Part shown: piece by piece, positions 7,421-16,235 of the stretch | Numbering within the stretch: the stretch's first letter is position 1 | Layout of the letters: each line of letters begins with the position of its first letter | Origin: Tessaracoccus flavescens | GTDB lineage: Bacteria; Actinomycetota; Actinomycetes; Propionibacteriales; Propionibacteriaceae | Assembly (NCBI RefSeq): GCF_001998865.1 | Contig: NZ_CP019607.1 | Coordinates: 1,798,001-1,862,000 of the forward strand | Direction of reading: 5' to 3' | Length of the DNA: 64,000 nucleotides | Notes under the pieces: generated by a model | Seen by the model: the letters and a program-made list of their open reading frames with translations, nothing else | Database searches by the model: none | Told to the model about the DNA's origin: nothing | Position numbers and translations under genes: made by a program

Positions 7421-8359
7421 ATGGTGATTCATCGTGATCAGTGCCGCGCTGACGCGCGGGACGTGCTGGACGAGTTCGAAGCGTGGCTGCTGCGGGAACG
7501 GTCCACGCAAGAGGGCACCGCTGCTGCCTACACCGCCCGCGTCGCGGGGTTCGTGGAGTGGCTTCCCGCGCCGGTCGATCAGTCGCTGAAGACGCTGACT
7601 GCGGCGATGCTGACGCAGTGGGTGAACCTGGAAGCGGCACGCGGGCTGAAGGCATCGACCCTGAGCAAGCAGCTGGTGATGCTGCGCTCGTTCCTGCAGT
7701 TCTGCCACCGGTCAGGGCGGACCGGGCAGGACTTCTCCGGGGTCGTGCCTCACGCGGCGGCATGGCGGCTCTCGTCGATCCCTGACCCGGTCCCGTCCGG
7801 GACGATCGAGGCGTTGTTCGGCACTCTCGATCTGCGGTCGGCGAAGGGGATGCGCGACCGGGCGATCCTGATGTTGTTGACCGGTCTGGGCCTGCGGGCC
7901 TGCGAGATCGCCGGCCTGCGGCTGGGCGACATCGGTTGGCGCACCGGAACCCTGCGCATCCGTGGGAAGGGCGACAGGGTTGACGAGTTGCCGCTGCCCG
8001 AGGATGTCGGGCAGGCGTTGGAGGACTACGTGCTCCACGGCCGCGGAGGCCGGACTGCTGGCGAGGAAGTGTTCTGGACTGTGATCGACCCGGTCCAGCC
8101 GCTGACCGCGAACGGTGTCTGCGGGACAGTCCGGCAGATCTGCGTCAAGGCCGGGGTGGAGAAGTTCGGCCCGCACCGGCTGCGGCACACGTTCGCGACC
8201 GGGATGCTCGCCTCCGGGGCGACCCTGCAAGAGGTTCAAGGGCTGCTACGCCACGCTCACCTGCGCACGACCGCGATCTACACCAAGGTCGACAAGAACC
8301 GGCTGAGCGCACTGGTCACCGAGTGGCCGGCAACGGCATCGGGCAGGTGGTCACGATGA
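7421..8359 (+). CDS. RIT tyrosine recombinase A
   Basis: A 312-residue site-specific recombinase. The N-terminal SAM-like DNA-binding domain (LDEFEAWLLRERSTQEGTAA) is followed by the catalytic domain with GLGLRACEIAGLRLGDI (first Arg), HRLRHTFATGML (HxxR), RHAHLRTTAIYTKV (His and nucleophile Tyr). AGGAGG lies 6 bp before the ATG. The stop overlaps the next gene by ATGA, so the three recombinases are translationally coupled and probably act together. Confidence 0.92.
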   Translation: MVIHRDQCRADARDVLDEFEAWLLRERSTQEGTAAAYTARVAGFVEWLPAPVDQSLKTLTAAMLTQWVNLEAARGLKASTLSKQLVMLRSFLQFCHRSGRTGQDFSGVVPHAAAWRLSSIPDPVPSGTIEALFGTLDLRSAKGMRDRAILMLLTGLGLRACEIAGLRLGDIGWRTGTLRIRGKGDRVDELPLPEDVGQALEDYVLHGRGGRTAGEEVFWTVIDPVQPLTANGVCGTVRQICVKAGVEKFGPHRLRHTFATGMLASGATLQEVQGLLRHAHLRTTAIYTKVDKNRLSALVTEWPATASGRWSR

Positions 8360-9291
8360 ACGGCCTACGCGACCTCCTGGACGACTACCTGGCGACCCGG
8401 CGGGCACTCGGGTTCAAGCTGACCGCGCCGGGCAAGGCGCTGGACGGGTTCGTGGGCTGGATGGAAGAGGCTGGCGAGCCCACGATCCGTCGCGACCTGG
8501 TGATCGCCTGGGCGGCGCAGTTCTCTCGCGGCACGGTGCTGGAGCGGTTGAACTACGTCCGCCAGTTCGCCGAGCACGTCGCCTGGTTCGACCCCGCGAC
8601 CGAGGTCCCGATCCTCGACGGGCGCCCCTATGGCGCTCATCGCCCTCGCCCGCTGATCTTCACCAGCGACCAGATCGACACGCTGCTCGCCGCGGCGGGG
8701 AGGCTGACCCCGCAGGTCCGGGCCGCGTCCTGGCAAACACTGCTCGGGCTGCTGACGGTGACCGGGATGCGGATCAGCGAGGCCCGGAACCTCAACGACG
8801 ACGACATCACCACCGACGAGGACGCCGGTGATGGCAGCGGCTGGGCCAAGGTGACCGACACGAAGTTCGGCAAGTCCAGGCTCGTCCCGCTACACAAGTC
8901 CACGATGGACGCGATCCGCCGATACCAGCGGCTCCGGGATCGGACGTTCCCTACCCGGGCCACGACAGCGGTGTTCGTCGCCAGGCGGGGCACCCGGATC
9001 GCCCGCTCGACCGCGGGGAACACGTTCCGTGAGATCCGCGAGGCAGCCGGGCTGGCCGGCGGTCCGACCGGACCGGCGGCGAGGTTGCACGACTTCCGGC
9101 ACACGTTCGCCACGACCACTCTGATCGAGCACATCCGTGTTGGTGGTGATGTCGATCAGATGATGCCGGTCCTGTCGGCGTTCCTCGGACACGTCGGCCC
9201 GGAAGCGACCTACTGGTATCTGTCGAACACCCCGGAACTGGCAGCGGCCCTCGTCGAGCGCATCCAAGCGAACGGGGCCGGCGATGAGTGA
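8356..9291 (+). CDS. RIT tyrosine recombinase B
   Basis: A 311-residue recombinase from ATG 8356, chosen because it gives the ATGA overlap with recombinase A; a GTG at 8323 is also in frame. Catalytic signatures are GMRISEARNLNDDDI, HDFRHTFATTTL and FLGHVGPEATYWYL, so Arg, His-x-x-Arg, His and Tyr are all present. A region of about 35 residues between the first Arg motif and the HxxR motif is longer than in recombinase A. The stop overlaps recombinase C by 8 bp. Confidence 0.91.
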   Translation: MNGLRDLLDDYLATRRALGFKLTAPGKALDGFVGWMEEAGEPTIRRDLVIAWAAQFSRGTVLERLNYVRQFAEHVAWFDPATEVPILDGRPYGAHRPRPLIFTSDQIDTLLAAAGRLTPQVRAASWQTLLGLLTVTGMRISEARNLNDDDITTDEDAGDGSGWAKVTDTKFGKSRLVPLHKSTMDAIRRYQRLRDRTFPTRATTAVFVARRGTRIARSTAGNTFREIREAAGLAGGPTGPAARLHDFRHTFATTTLIEHIRVGGDVDQMMPVLSAFLGHVGPEATYWYLSNTPELAAALVERIQANGAGDE

Positions 9292-10276
9292 CCTCGCGCC
9301 GCTGCTGCAACGGTTCTTCACCGACAAGCTCGACCGGCACCTGAACGCCAGCCCGCACACGAAAGCCGCCTACGCCGACACGTTCCGGCTCCTGCTGACC
9401 TACGCCCAGCAGGCCACCGGGATCGCCCCGTCGGCGTTGACCCTGGCCGATCTGGACGCGGACCTGATCGGCGGATTCCTCCAGCATCTGGAAACCGAGC
9501 GCGGGAACTCCGCCGCGACCCGCAACGCCCGCCGGGCCGCGCTGCGGTCGTTCTTCAGCTACGCCAGCTACCGGGCACCCGACGCGATCGCGACGATCAG
9601 CCAAGTCCTCGCGATCCCCGCGAAACGCACCAAGACCACCCTCGTGTCGTTCCTGACCGCTGCCGAGGCCGAAGCCCTCATCGCAGCCCCGGACACCGGC
9701 ACCTGGTTGGGGCGCCGTGACCGGCTCCTGCTGCACCTGGGCATCCAAACCGGACTCCGCGTCAGCGAGCTGACCAGCCTGCGCGTCGACAGCATCCAGA
9801 TCGGCCCGCACAGCCAGCTCGAATGCATCGGCAAGGGCCGCAAGCAACGCGTGATCCCACTCCAGAAGAACACCGTCCAACTCCTCAACGCCTGGTTCGG
9901 CGAGCTTCCACCCGTACCGGACGGGCCACTGTTCCCGACCCACGCCGGGACACCCCTGACCAGGGCCGCCGTTGGGAAGCTCGTTACCCGCCACGCCGCG
10001 ACCGCGGCCGAGAGGTGTCCTTCGTTGACAGACAAGAACGTCACGCCGCACACGCTGCGGCACACTTGCGCAATGAGCCTGCTGCACGCCGGGATCGACA
10101 CCGCGAGCATCGCGCTCTGGCTCGGGCACGCGAACATCCAGACCACGCAGATCTACCTCCACGCCGACCTCGAACTCAAACGACGAACCCTCGAACGCGT
10201 CCCCGCGCTCGACGAGCGGCCACCAGCCCGATACAAGGCATCCGACGCTCTCATCGCGTTCCTCAAGAACCGCTGA
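9284..10276 (+). CDS. RIT tyrosine recombinase C
   Basis: A 330-residue recombinase with a XerC-like layout. The N-terminal core-binding domain (TLADLDADLIGGFLQHLE) precedes a catalytic domain with GLRVSELTSLRVDSI, HTLRHTCAMSLL, WLGHANIQTTQIYLH. All catalytic residues are seen. It overlaps recombinase B, completing the trio. A hairpin-forming end repeat begins 11 bp after its stop. Confidence 0.92.
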   Translation: MSDLAPLLQRFFTDKLDRHLNASPHTKAAYADTFRLLLTYAQQATGIAPSALTLADLDADLIGGFLQHLETERGNSAATRNARRAALRSFFSYASYRAPDAIATISQVLAIPAKRTKTTLVSFLTAAEAEALIAAPDTGTWLGRRDRLLLHLGIQTGLRVSELTSLRVDSIQIGPHSQLECIGKGRKQRVIPLQKNTVQLLNAWFGELPPVPDGPLFPTHAGTPLTRAAVGKLVTRHAATAAERCPSLTDKNVTPHTLRHTCAMSLLHAGIDTASIALWLGHANIQTTQIYLHADLELKRRTLERVPALDERPPARYKASDALIAFLKNR

Positions 10277-10286
10277 CACTGCGATG

Positions 10287-10354
10287 GTTATGTTGACCGG
10301 CTCAGCCGTTCACGCCCGCCTGGCCACGGCGCTCACCGAGCCGGTCAACATAAC
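10287..10354. repeat. RIT right-end dyad
   Basis: GTTATGTTGACC (10287-10298) and GGTCAACATAAC (10343-10354) match the left-end dyad with the same 44-bp spacing. The central sequences differ. The dyad extends on both arms into GGCTC/GAGCC-type text (GACCGGCTCA and GAGCCGGTC). Confidence 0.8.
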
Positions 10355-10373
10355 CCACAGGCCGACATACCAT

Positions 10374-10399
10374 CGCTTATGCGGAATTCCGCATAAGCG
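10374..10399. repeat. 26-bp perfect palindrome at RIT/ISL3 junction
   Basis: The half site CGCTTATGCGGAA is followed by its exact complement and centred on an EcoRI-like GAATTC. It spans the right boundary of the RIT insertion. The last bases (10397-10399) belong to the interrupted ISL3 gene. No equivalent palindrome exists at the left boundary. Confidence 0.85.
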
Positions 10400-11653
10400 G
10401 TGTAGTGGGTCAGGTTCCTAAATCCCAAGGCGATCCCGCGGAGGTGTTCGAGGCGTCCGTTGATCGCTTCGGTTGGGCCGTTGCTGGTGCCTGGGCGGTC
10501 GAAGAAGGCGAGCACGTCGGCCGCCCGTCGGTGGAGGGTCCGGCCCAGGCTGACGAGCTCGACGAGGTCTCTCGGGACGCCGGTGCTGACCGAGTCGATC
10601 ACGCCTTGAAGGAGGAACCGTCCAAGTTGCTTGTCGGGATTCCGGTAAGCCACGACGAGTCGTTGGTAGATACTCCATGTCGCGTAGACCTCGGTGTGCT
10701 GTTCGTCGGCGAACAGTGCCTCCAGTCGGGCGACTTGCTTGTCGGTGAGTAGATCGACGCCGGTGAGCAGGGTGCGGCGGGCGCGGTAGAGCGGGTCACC
10801 GGCGCGGCCAGCCCCGATGCCCGCAGGTGTCTTGCTGGACGCGCTGGCGGCAGCGGGTGAGCGCTTCGCCGGCGAGCCGGACGACGTGGAACGGGTCCAT
10901 CACCGTGGTGGCGTTGCCGAGTTCCTCGACCGCCGCGGTCTTGTAGCCGGTGAATCCGTCCATCGCGACGACCTCGATCCCCTTGCGCCAGGCTCGGGGG
11001 CGGGCGGCGAGCCACGTCTTGAACACCTGTTTCGAGCGTCCCTCGACCATGTCCAACAAGCGCGCCGGACCGGTGCCGTCCCTGGTGGGGGTGAGGTCGA
11101 TGATCACGGTGACGTATTTCTCACCACGGCGGGTATGGCGCCAGCAATGCTCGTCGACCCCGATCACCTTGACCCCGTCGAACCGGGCCAGGTCGCTGAT
11201 GAGGACGCGCTGTCCTTCTGCCAGCACGGCGTCGTTGGCGGTGTTCCACGCGACGTCGAGACCGGCGGCGATCCTGGACATGCTCAGGTGTTGGACCACA
11301 AGTCCTTCCAGTCCCCAACGCAGCGCCGCGCGCGACAGCTTCGAACGCGGCTCGGCTGCGGCACTGGTGTCTTGACGCCACACCCGCCCGCACTCGATGC
11401 ACCGATAGCGCCGGAGCCGCACGTGCAGCACGGTAGGGCGCCACCCCAGCGGGACATGCGACAAGAGTCGCACCACCGAGCCCCGGATGAGGCCCTGGCC
11501 GCCGCAGTCTCGGCACCAGTCGTCGGCGTCGACCGGGCGGCAGGCCAGGATCGCACGGTCGGGTTCGATGCGCTGGCCGGTGACTTCCAACCCGAGGCCG
11601 TCGAGACGGCAGAAACTAGTCAGATCAGGGCACGTGAAGGTAGCGTCGGACAC
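10397..11653 (-). pseudogene. ISL3-family transposase, main part, broken
   Basis: From GTG 11653 it encodes SDATFTCPDLTSFCRLDGL, a zinc-finger region (CRPVDADDWCRDCGGQG...YRCIECGRVW) and the DDE core (VIGVDEHCWRH, VVAMDGFTGYK, PFHVVRLAGEALTRCRQRVQQ). A frameshift at the C4 run 10812-10815 takes reading out of AGDPLYRARRTLLTG. The frame then continues to GFRNLTHYTA, where the RIT element cuts it. The final codons survive at 7196-7252. The element cannot make full-length transposase. Confidence 0.9.
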
Positions 11654-11809
11654 GTCGAGGTCTTCCAGATGGGGAGCGTGAGAACTTCCATCTTCGGAGG
11701 GCCTCGACCCCTTCAGCCAGCCGCCACGCCGCAACCCCGAACAGCGCTACCTACACCCTCGATTGTGAAGAGCCTGTTAAGATGCCGCCCGAACGGGTAA
11801 GGAGTGCCC

Positions 11810-12202
11810 ATGGGAGCAGTTGTCTGGTACGCCGACTGGCAGATGGAGTGCTGCGGTGAGCCGTTCGAACTGGGGGACCGGGTGACCTGGACCGTCGAGG
11901 AGGCCGACGACCGCGAATGGCTCCCGGCAGCGCTCGGCCCAGACCACGCAGCGACGGTCACCCATCTCGAGGAGCACCACGCGCAGGATGAGTCCCGACT
12001 CCTTACCCTGACCGGCTTCGTGACCAAGATCACCGGGGCCTGGTGCGCCTACGGGCCGCGACACGTCGGTGACGACACCAGTTACCCGACACCGGGCACC
12101 GAGCGGTTCGTCGACCTCTACGGATCCCACGACCTCGAGGGCCAGCCAGCGGCCGGCCAGTCCTTCAACGGCTGGCTCGTCGAGCTCGACACGGACGACT
12201 GA
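11810..12202 (+). CDS. Small acidic protein, DUF6578-like
   Basis: 130 residues, cytosolic, acidic, with the opening VVWYADWQMECCGEPFELGDRVTW and the ending SFNGWLVELDTDD. It resembles a small actinobacterial family of unknown function. The ATG at 11810 is preceded by GTAAGGAG; an in-frame GTG lies at 11804. Its promoter region was hit by the ISL3 element, whose 8-bp target duplication ends 27 bp upstream. Expression may have changed. Confidence 0.65.
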   Translation: MGAVVWYADWQMECCGEPFELGDRVTWTVEEADDREWLPAALGPDHAATVTHLEEHHAQDESRLLTLTGFVTKITGAWCAYGPRHVGDDTSYPTPGTERFVDLYGSHDLEGQPAAGQSFNGWLVELDTDD

Positions 12203-12280
12203 GCCGCCGACCGAGACGATTGACATCCGTCGAGCACGTCTCTACTGTTTCCCTGTCGTCGATTCGAAGGAGGTGCCTTG

Positions 12281-12337
12281 ATGGATATCAACGTCGGCAC
12301 CGGTGTCCTCGGTCGACTGCGCGCTCTCACAGCCTGA
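12281..12337 (+). CDS. 18-codon ORF with strong ribosome site ahead of ABC exporter
   Basis: MDINVGTGVLGRLRALTA, preceded by GAAGGAGGTGCCTTG, one of the best ribosome-binding sites in the window. It ends 86 bp before the ABC transporter pair. It could be a leader peptide for translation-dependent attenuation or, less likely, a secreted peptide handled by the exporter. It has no Cys and no obvious processing site. Its small size makes it uncertain. Confidence 0.45.
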   Translation: MDINVGTGVLGRLRALTA

Positions 12338-12423
12338 TCGAAACGCGCCCCTGACGCCTTCCGCGTCCACCCCCTCCCAGACATTTTCGCGTCGACGACG
12401 CCGTCCCACTCAGGACTCTCCTC

Positions 12424-14274
12424 ATGCATGCAGCACCTCGCGGGCGCTACGACTTTCCGCCTGCCATCACCGCCGACTCGCGCCCGGACGTCACCTCACC
12501 GAGCCGGTTCCTGTTCTGGCTGATCCGTTCCTACGGGTGGGTCGTGCCCGCCATGACGCTGTCCGCGGCCACGTGGCTCATCCCCGCCGCCTTCACGCCC
12601 TGGCTGCTTGGGCGCGCCATCGACACGGGCATCGAACACGGCATCGCAGGGGCGCTCGGCTGGGTGCTGGGGCTGCTCGGCGTCATCGTCATCGGAGTGA
12701 TGGGCGGCATCGCCTTCCACACCTTCGCGGTGCGCATGTGGCTACTCGGCATCTACGGCATCCAGCGCAGGGTCTCGCGGCAGTCGGTCCACCTCGGCCA
12801 CGTGCTGAACCGGCGCGTCCCGACCGGCGAGGTGCTGAGCGTCTCGTCGTCGGACAGCGACCAGTTCGGGGCGACCATCGAGTCGTTCGGCCACGCCATC
12901 GCGGCCGCGATCAGCTTCCTGCTCGCCTCGGTGCTCATGCTCACGACCTCGCCGACCCTCGGGATCGTCGTCCTCGTCGCCGTGCCGCTGCTGGTCGCGG
13001 CCTCGACGCCCGTGCTGCGCCCGCTCACAAGGGCGCAGGAGGCGGAGCGGACCGAGTCCTCGTCGCTGACCTCGCTTGCCACCGACATCGCCACCGGCCT
13101 GCGCATCCTGCGCGGAGTCGGCGGCGAGCGCACCTTCGCCGCGAACTACGAACGCCAGTCGCAGAAGGTGCGTCGCCTCGGTGTGCGCCTCGGCACCTGG
13201 CAGGCGGTCGTCGAGGCGATCAGCATCCTGCTGTCCGGGCTGCTGCTCGTGGCGCTGGTCTACCTGGGGTCGCTGCGACTCCTGGAGGGGACCCTCAGCG
13301 TCGGCGAGCTGATCAGCTTCTTCGGCTACGCCGTCTTCCTGATCTCGCCCATGCAGACCTTCTTCGACTTCGCGCAGAAGTGGGTCCAGGGCCTTGTCGC
13401 CGCAAGCAAGACGATGGCCCTCCTCGGCGCCGACGTGCCGTGGGCCCCAGCCAGTCAGACGCTGGGCGCCGCCCCCGTCCTGCACGACGAGGCCTCCGGG
13501 GTCTCGGTGCGCCCGGGCCGCATGCTCGGGGTGGTCTCGGCCGACCCCGACGCCTCGGCCGCGCTGGCCGACCGGCTCGGACGCTACCTCCCCGAGGCCG
13601 TCTCCGCGACCGCCGACGACGAGGACCTGTCGGGTCGCGCCAAGCGACGCGCCCGCAGGGAGCGGCTCGCCGACCGCAGGCGCCGTGCCGAGGAGGACGC
13701 CGAGGCCGCGGCACGGCCGTGGGGCGTCACGGCCGACGGCGTGGACTACTCCGTGCTCGACATCGAGGATCTGCGGGAACGCGTCGTCGTGTCGCACACG
13801 GGAGCCATGCTGTTCGCGGGCACGCTGCAAAGTGCGGTCGACCCGTGGGGAACCCACTCCAGGACGGACGCCGAGGAGGCGCTCCGGGTCGCCTCCGCCG
13901 AGGACATCTACGCGTCGCTTCCGGAGGGCTGGCAGGGGCGCATCGACGAGAAGGGTCGCGGCCTCTCCGGGGGCCAGCGGCAGCGGCTCATCCTGGCGCG
14001 CTCGCTGCTCCTCGACCCCGACGTCCTCGTGCTCGTGGAGCCCACCTCCGCGGTGGACGCCCACACCGAGGCACGCATCTCCGAGCGGCTGGCCGCCCAC
14101 CGCGCCGGCCGCACCACCGTCGTGGTTACCGCCTCGCCCCTGCTGCTGCGCCGCTGCGACGAGATTGCGGTGCTCGTCGACGGCCGGGAGGTCGCCCGCG
14201 GCACCCACGACGAACTACACGACAATCCTGACTACCGCGGCGTCATCGCACGCGGGATGGAGGACTCGCCATGA
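12424..14274 (+). CDS. ABC exporter half-transporter with degenerate ATP site
   Basis: 616 residues with six membrane segments in the first 330 residues and a nucleotide-binding domain behind. Walker A is lost (GRMLGVVSADPDAS replaces GxxGxGKS/T) and Walker B reads VLVLVEPTSAVD with the Asp replaced by Val. The signature LSGGQRQR is canonical. A basic linker (AKRRARRERLADRRRRAEED) interrupts the NBD. It should pair with the next gene, whose Walker A and B are intact but whose signature is degenerate. The pair would therefore have one competent ATP site. The stop overlaps the partner by 4 bp. Confidence 0.88.
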   Translation: MHAAPRGRYDFPPAITADSRPDVTSPSRFLFWLIRSYGWVVPAMTLSAATWLIPAAFTPWLLGRAIDTGIEHGIAGALGWVLGLLGVIVIGVMGGIAFHTFAVRMWLLGIYGIQRRVSRQSVHLGHVLNRRVPTGEVLSVSSSDSDQFGATIESFGHAIAAAISFLLASVLMLTTSPTLGIVVLVAVPLLVAASTPVLRPLTRAQEAERTESSSLTSLATDIATGLRILRGVGGERTFAANYERQSQKVRRLGVRLGTWQAVVEAISILLSGLLLVALVYLGSLRLLEGTLSVGELISFFGYAVFLISPMQTFFDFAQKWVQGLVAASKTMALLGADVPWAPASQTLGAAPVLHDEASGVSVRPGRMLGVVSADPDASAALADRLGRYLPEAVSATADDEDLSGRAKRRARRERLADRRRRAEEDAEAAARPWGVTADGVDYSVLDIEDLRERVVVSHTGAMLFAGTLQSAVDPWGTHSRTDAEEALRVASAEDIYASLPEGWQGRIDEKGRGLSGGQRQRLILARSLLLDPDVLVLVEPTSAVDAHTEARISERLAAHRAGRTTVVVTASPLLLRRCDEIAVLVDGREVARGTHDELHDNPDYRGVIARGMEDSP

Positions 14275-16199
14275 GCGAACAACTGCTGAACCTCACCTCC
14301 GCCGACACGTGGCGCGAGGCCCCCGATGCGCCACGGATGCCCGAGGGGCTCGAGGTGCCGCGCGATGCCGGGCCAAGGCGTCGCCTCTCCGCGCTGCGAC
14401 GCCGTCACGGGATCCGCGGTGCGACGGCACGAGCCGTCTACGCTGACGCCCGCGCGCCCAGGCAGGGCTTCCCGGTGGCGACCTCCGGACAGGCGGCCGG
14501 CTTCCTGCGCGACCTGCTGCACGGACGCAAGGGCCCGCTTGCGCTTGCGATCGTGCTGAACCTGGCCGGGGCCGGCGTCGGGTTGGTCGCCCCGCTCCTG
14601 CTCGGGCAGCTTGTCGACGAGGTCACCGCCGGCGCCCTCGACCGATCGAACGTGACCACGATGGCGGGTGTGATCACCGGCCTGATCGTGGCCCAGGCGG
14701 TGCTGACGTTCGGCGCCCGAAGGGCCTCGGCCGTGCTCGGCTACGACCTGCTCGCCGCCGCGCGCGAAGAGGTGGTGCGGATCGTGCTGCGCCTCCCTCT
14801 CGGTCACGTCGAGTCGTCCGGCTCGGGAGACCTGCTGACCCGGATCACCTCCGACGTCGGCAAGATGGCCACGGCCGCCCGCTGGGCGCTGCCCAACCTG
14901 ATCGTCTCCGTGGTGCTGATCGGCGCGACGCTCACCGCCATGGTCGTGAACTCGTGGCTGCTCGCCCTCCCGATGCTCGGCACCGCGCTGATCATGACGT
15001 TCGGCGGGCGCTACTACCTGGCGAGGGCCACGGCCGGCTACATCACCGAGTCGGCGTCGTACTCCGTTATCAACTCGACCACCACGGAGACGGTGGAGGG
15101 CGCGAGGACGGTCGAGGCCCTTCGCCTCGGGCGGCAGAGGATCGCCCAGGTGGACGAGGACACGGAGGTCTCGGCGCAGGCTGAGCGCTACACCATGACG
15201 CTGCGCAACATGCTCTTCGCCATGGTCGACTCGTCCTTCCAGCTGCCTCTGGTCGGGGTCGTGCTGCTCGGCATCTGGGGACACTCCCAGGGATGGGTCA
15301 GCATCGGCCAGATCACGACGGCGGCGCTGTACGTCTCGCAGTTGCAGGGCCCCCTCGACCGGGTGATCGCGGTGCTCGACCACCTGCAGCTCGGGATCGT
15401 GGCCACCGCCCGTCTGATCGGTGTCGCCCAGCTGGACGACGACCGGACCCCCGGCGAGGCGCAGCCCGACGGCGTGAAACTCACCGGAAGCGACCTGCGG
15501 TTCGGCTACCGGGAGGGCATCGACGTCCTGCACGGCGTCGACGTCGATCTGCGTCCGGGGGAGCGCCTCGCCATCGTCGGCCCCTCGGGGTCGGGCAAGT
15601 CGACCCTCGGCCGACTGGTGGCGGGGATCAACCGCCCGCGGGTCGGCGACGTCACCGTCGGCGGCGTGGACGTGATGGACCTGCCGCTCGACCGGCTGCG
15701 CACCGAGGTGGCGCTCGTCACGCAGGAGCACCACGTGTTCGTCGGCACCGTCCGCGACAACGTCGTCCTCGCCCGCGAGACCAGCGCCTCCGACGCCGAG
15801 GTGCAGCAGGCGCTGGCCACGGTCGGCGCCTGGGGCTGGGTGTCGAAGCTGAACGGAGGGCTGAACGCGCAGCTCGGCCATGGGAAGACGTCACTCACGC
15901 CCGCCCAGGCCCAGCAGGTCGCGCTCGCCCGGCTGATCATCGCCGACCCGCACACCCTCGTCCTCGACGAGGCGACGTCGCTGATCGACCCGTCCTCGGC
16001 CCGCAACCTCGAGGGTGCGATGGCCGCGCTGCTGGACGGGCGTGCCGTCATCGCCATCGCCCACCGGCTGCACACCGCCCACGACGCGGACCGGATCGCG
16101 GTCGTCGACGACGGGCGCATCGTCGAGCTGGGGGCGCACAACGAGCTCCTCGAACTCGACGGTCAGTACGCCCACCTGTGGCGCACCTGGCGCGACTGA
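14271..16199 (+). CDS. ABC exporter half-transporter with intact Walker motifs
   Basis: 642 residues: an N-terminal soluble stretch of about 85 residues, six membrane segments, then an NBD. It has Walker A GPSGSGKST, Q-loop VTQEHHVF, Walker B TLVLDEATSLID and H-loop AHRLH. The signature is LTPAQAQQ rather than LSGGQ. With the upstream subunit it forms the canonical composite site (its Walker A plus LSGGQRQR). This asymmetry is well known in heterodimeric exporters such as TM287/288 and BmrCD. The substrate cannot be inferred. A hairpin terminator follows at 16203. Confidence 0.9.
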   Translation: MSEQLLNLTSADTWREAPDAPRMPEGLEVPRDAGPRRRLSALRRRHGIRGATARAVYADARAPRQGFPVATSGQAAGFLRDLLHGRKGPLALAIVLNLAGAGVGLVAPLLLGQLVDEVTAGALDRSNVTTMAGVITGLIVAQAVLTFGARRASAVLGYDLLAAAREEVVRIVLRLPLGHVESSGSGDLLTRITSDVGKMATAARWALPNLIVSVVLIGATLTAMVVNSWLLALPMLGTALIMTFGGRYYLARATAGYITESASYSVINSTTTETVEGARTVEALRLGRQRIAQVDEDTEVSAQAERYTMTLRNMLFAMVDSSFQLPLVGVVLLGIWGHSQGWVSIGQITTAALYVSQLQGPLDRVIAVLDHLQLGIVATARLIGVAQLDDDRTPGEAQPDGVKLTGSDLRFGYREGIDVLHGVDVDLRPGERLAIVGPSGSGKSTLGRLVAGINRPRVGDVTVGGVDVMDLPLDRLRTEVALVTQEHHVFVGTVRDNVVLARETSASDAEVQQALATVGAWGWVSKLNGGLNAQLGHGKTSLTPAQAQQVALARLIIADPHTLVLDEATSLIDPSSARNLEGAMAALLDGRAVIAIAHRLHTAHDADRIAVVDDGRIVELGAHNELLELDGQYAHLWRTWRD

Positions 16200-16202
16200 G
16201 CC

Positions 16203-16232
16203 CCGCGTGACCCTCCCCTGAGGGTCGCGCGG
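16203..16232 (+). terminator. Hairpin after the ABC operon
   Basis: CCGCGTGACCCT and AGGGTCGCGCGG form a 12-bp stem with one G-T pair and a 6-base loop, 4 bp after the ABC stop codon. There is no T tract. Confidence 0.65.
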
Positions 16233-16235
16233 GTC

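Larger units (their letters stand above)
7253..10396 (+). mobile_element. RIT (recombinase-in-trio) element
   Basis: About 3.14 kb inserted in the ISL3 transposase. It carries three consecutive overlapping tyrosine recombinase genes, the defining feature of RIT elements. Its outer ends are inverted: ATGGTATGTCG at 7254 and the complement ending 10373. Each end also has an inner GTTATGTTGACC / GGTCAACATAAC dyad. The right side carries an extra palindrome (10374-10399) absent from the left. The insertion point is known to within 2 bp because the host reading frame can be rebuilt. Confidence 0.88.
7190..11774 (-). mobile_element. ISL3-family element carrying a nested RIT element
   Basis: Inverted ends GGCTCTTCACAAT at 7190 and at the complement ending 11774 continue with AGGGTGTAGGT on both sides. 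They are flanked by the 8-bp duplication TGTTAAGA (7182-7189 and 11775-11782), the size ISL3 elements produce. Without the inserted RIT the element is about 1.44 kb, the normal ISL3 length. The transposase is on the minus strand and is broken twice, by a frameshift and by the RIT. Confidence 0.95.

Noticed and set aside
7421..10276. Integron or prophage integrase cluster
   Set aside because: Three coupled recombinases with paired end dyads fit the RIT architecture; there are no attI/attC sites, gene cassettes or phage genes.
12742..14208. Long open frame antisense to the first ABC gene, and similar long frames opposite ABC2, SbcC, HerA-like, phosphoketolase and NERD-helicase genes
   Set aside because: Third-position GC bias keeps antisense frames open in such DNA. 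Their translations are Arg/Gly/Ala-rich without any family motif, and the sense genes are unambiguous.
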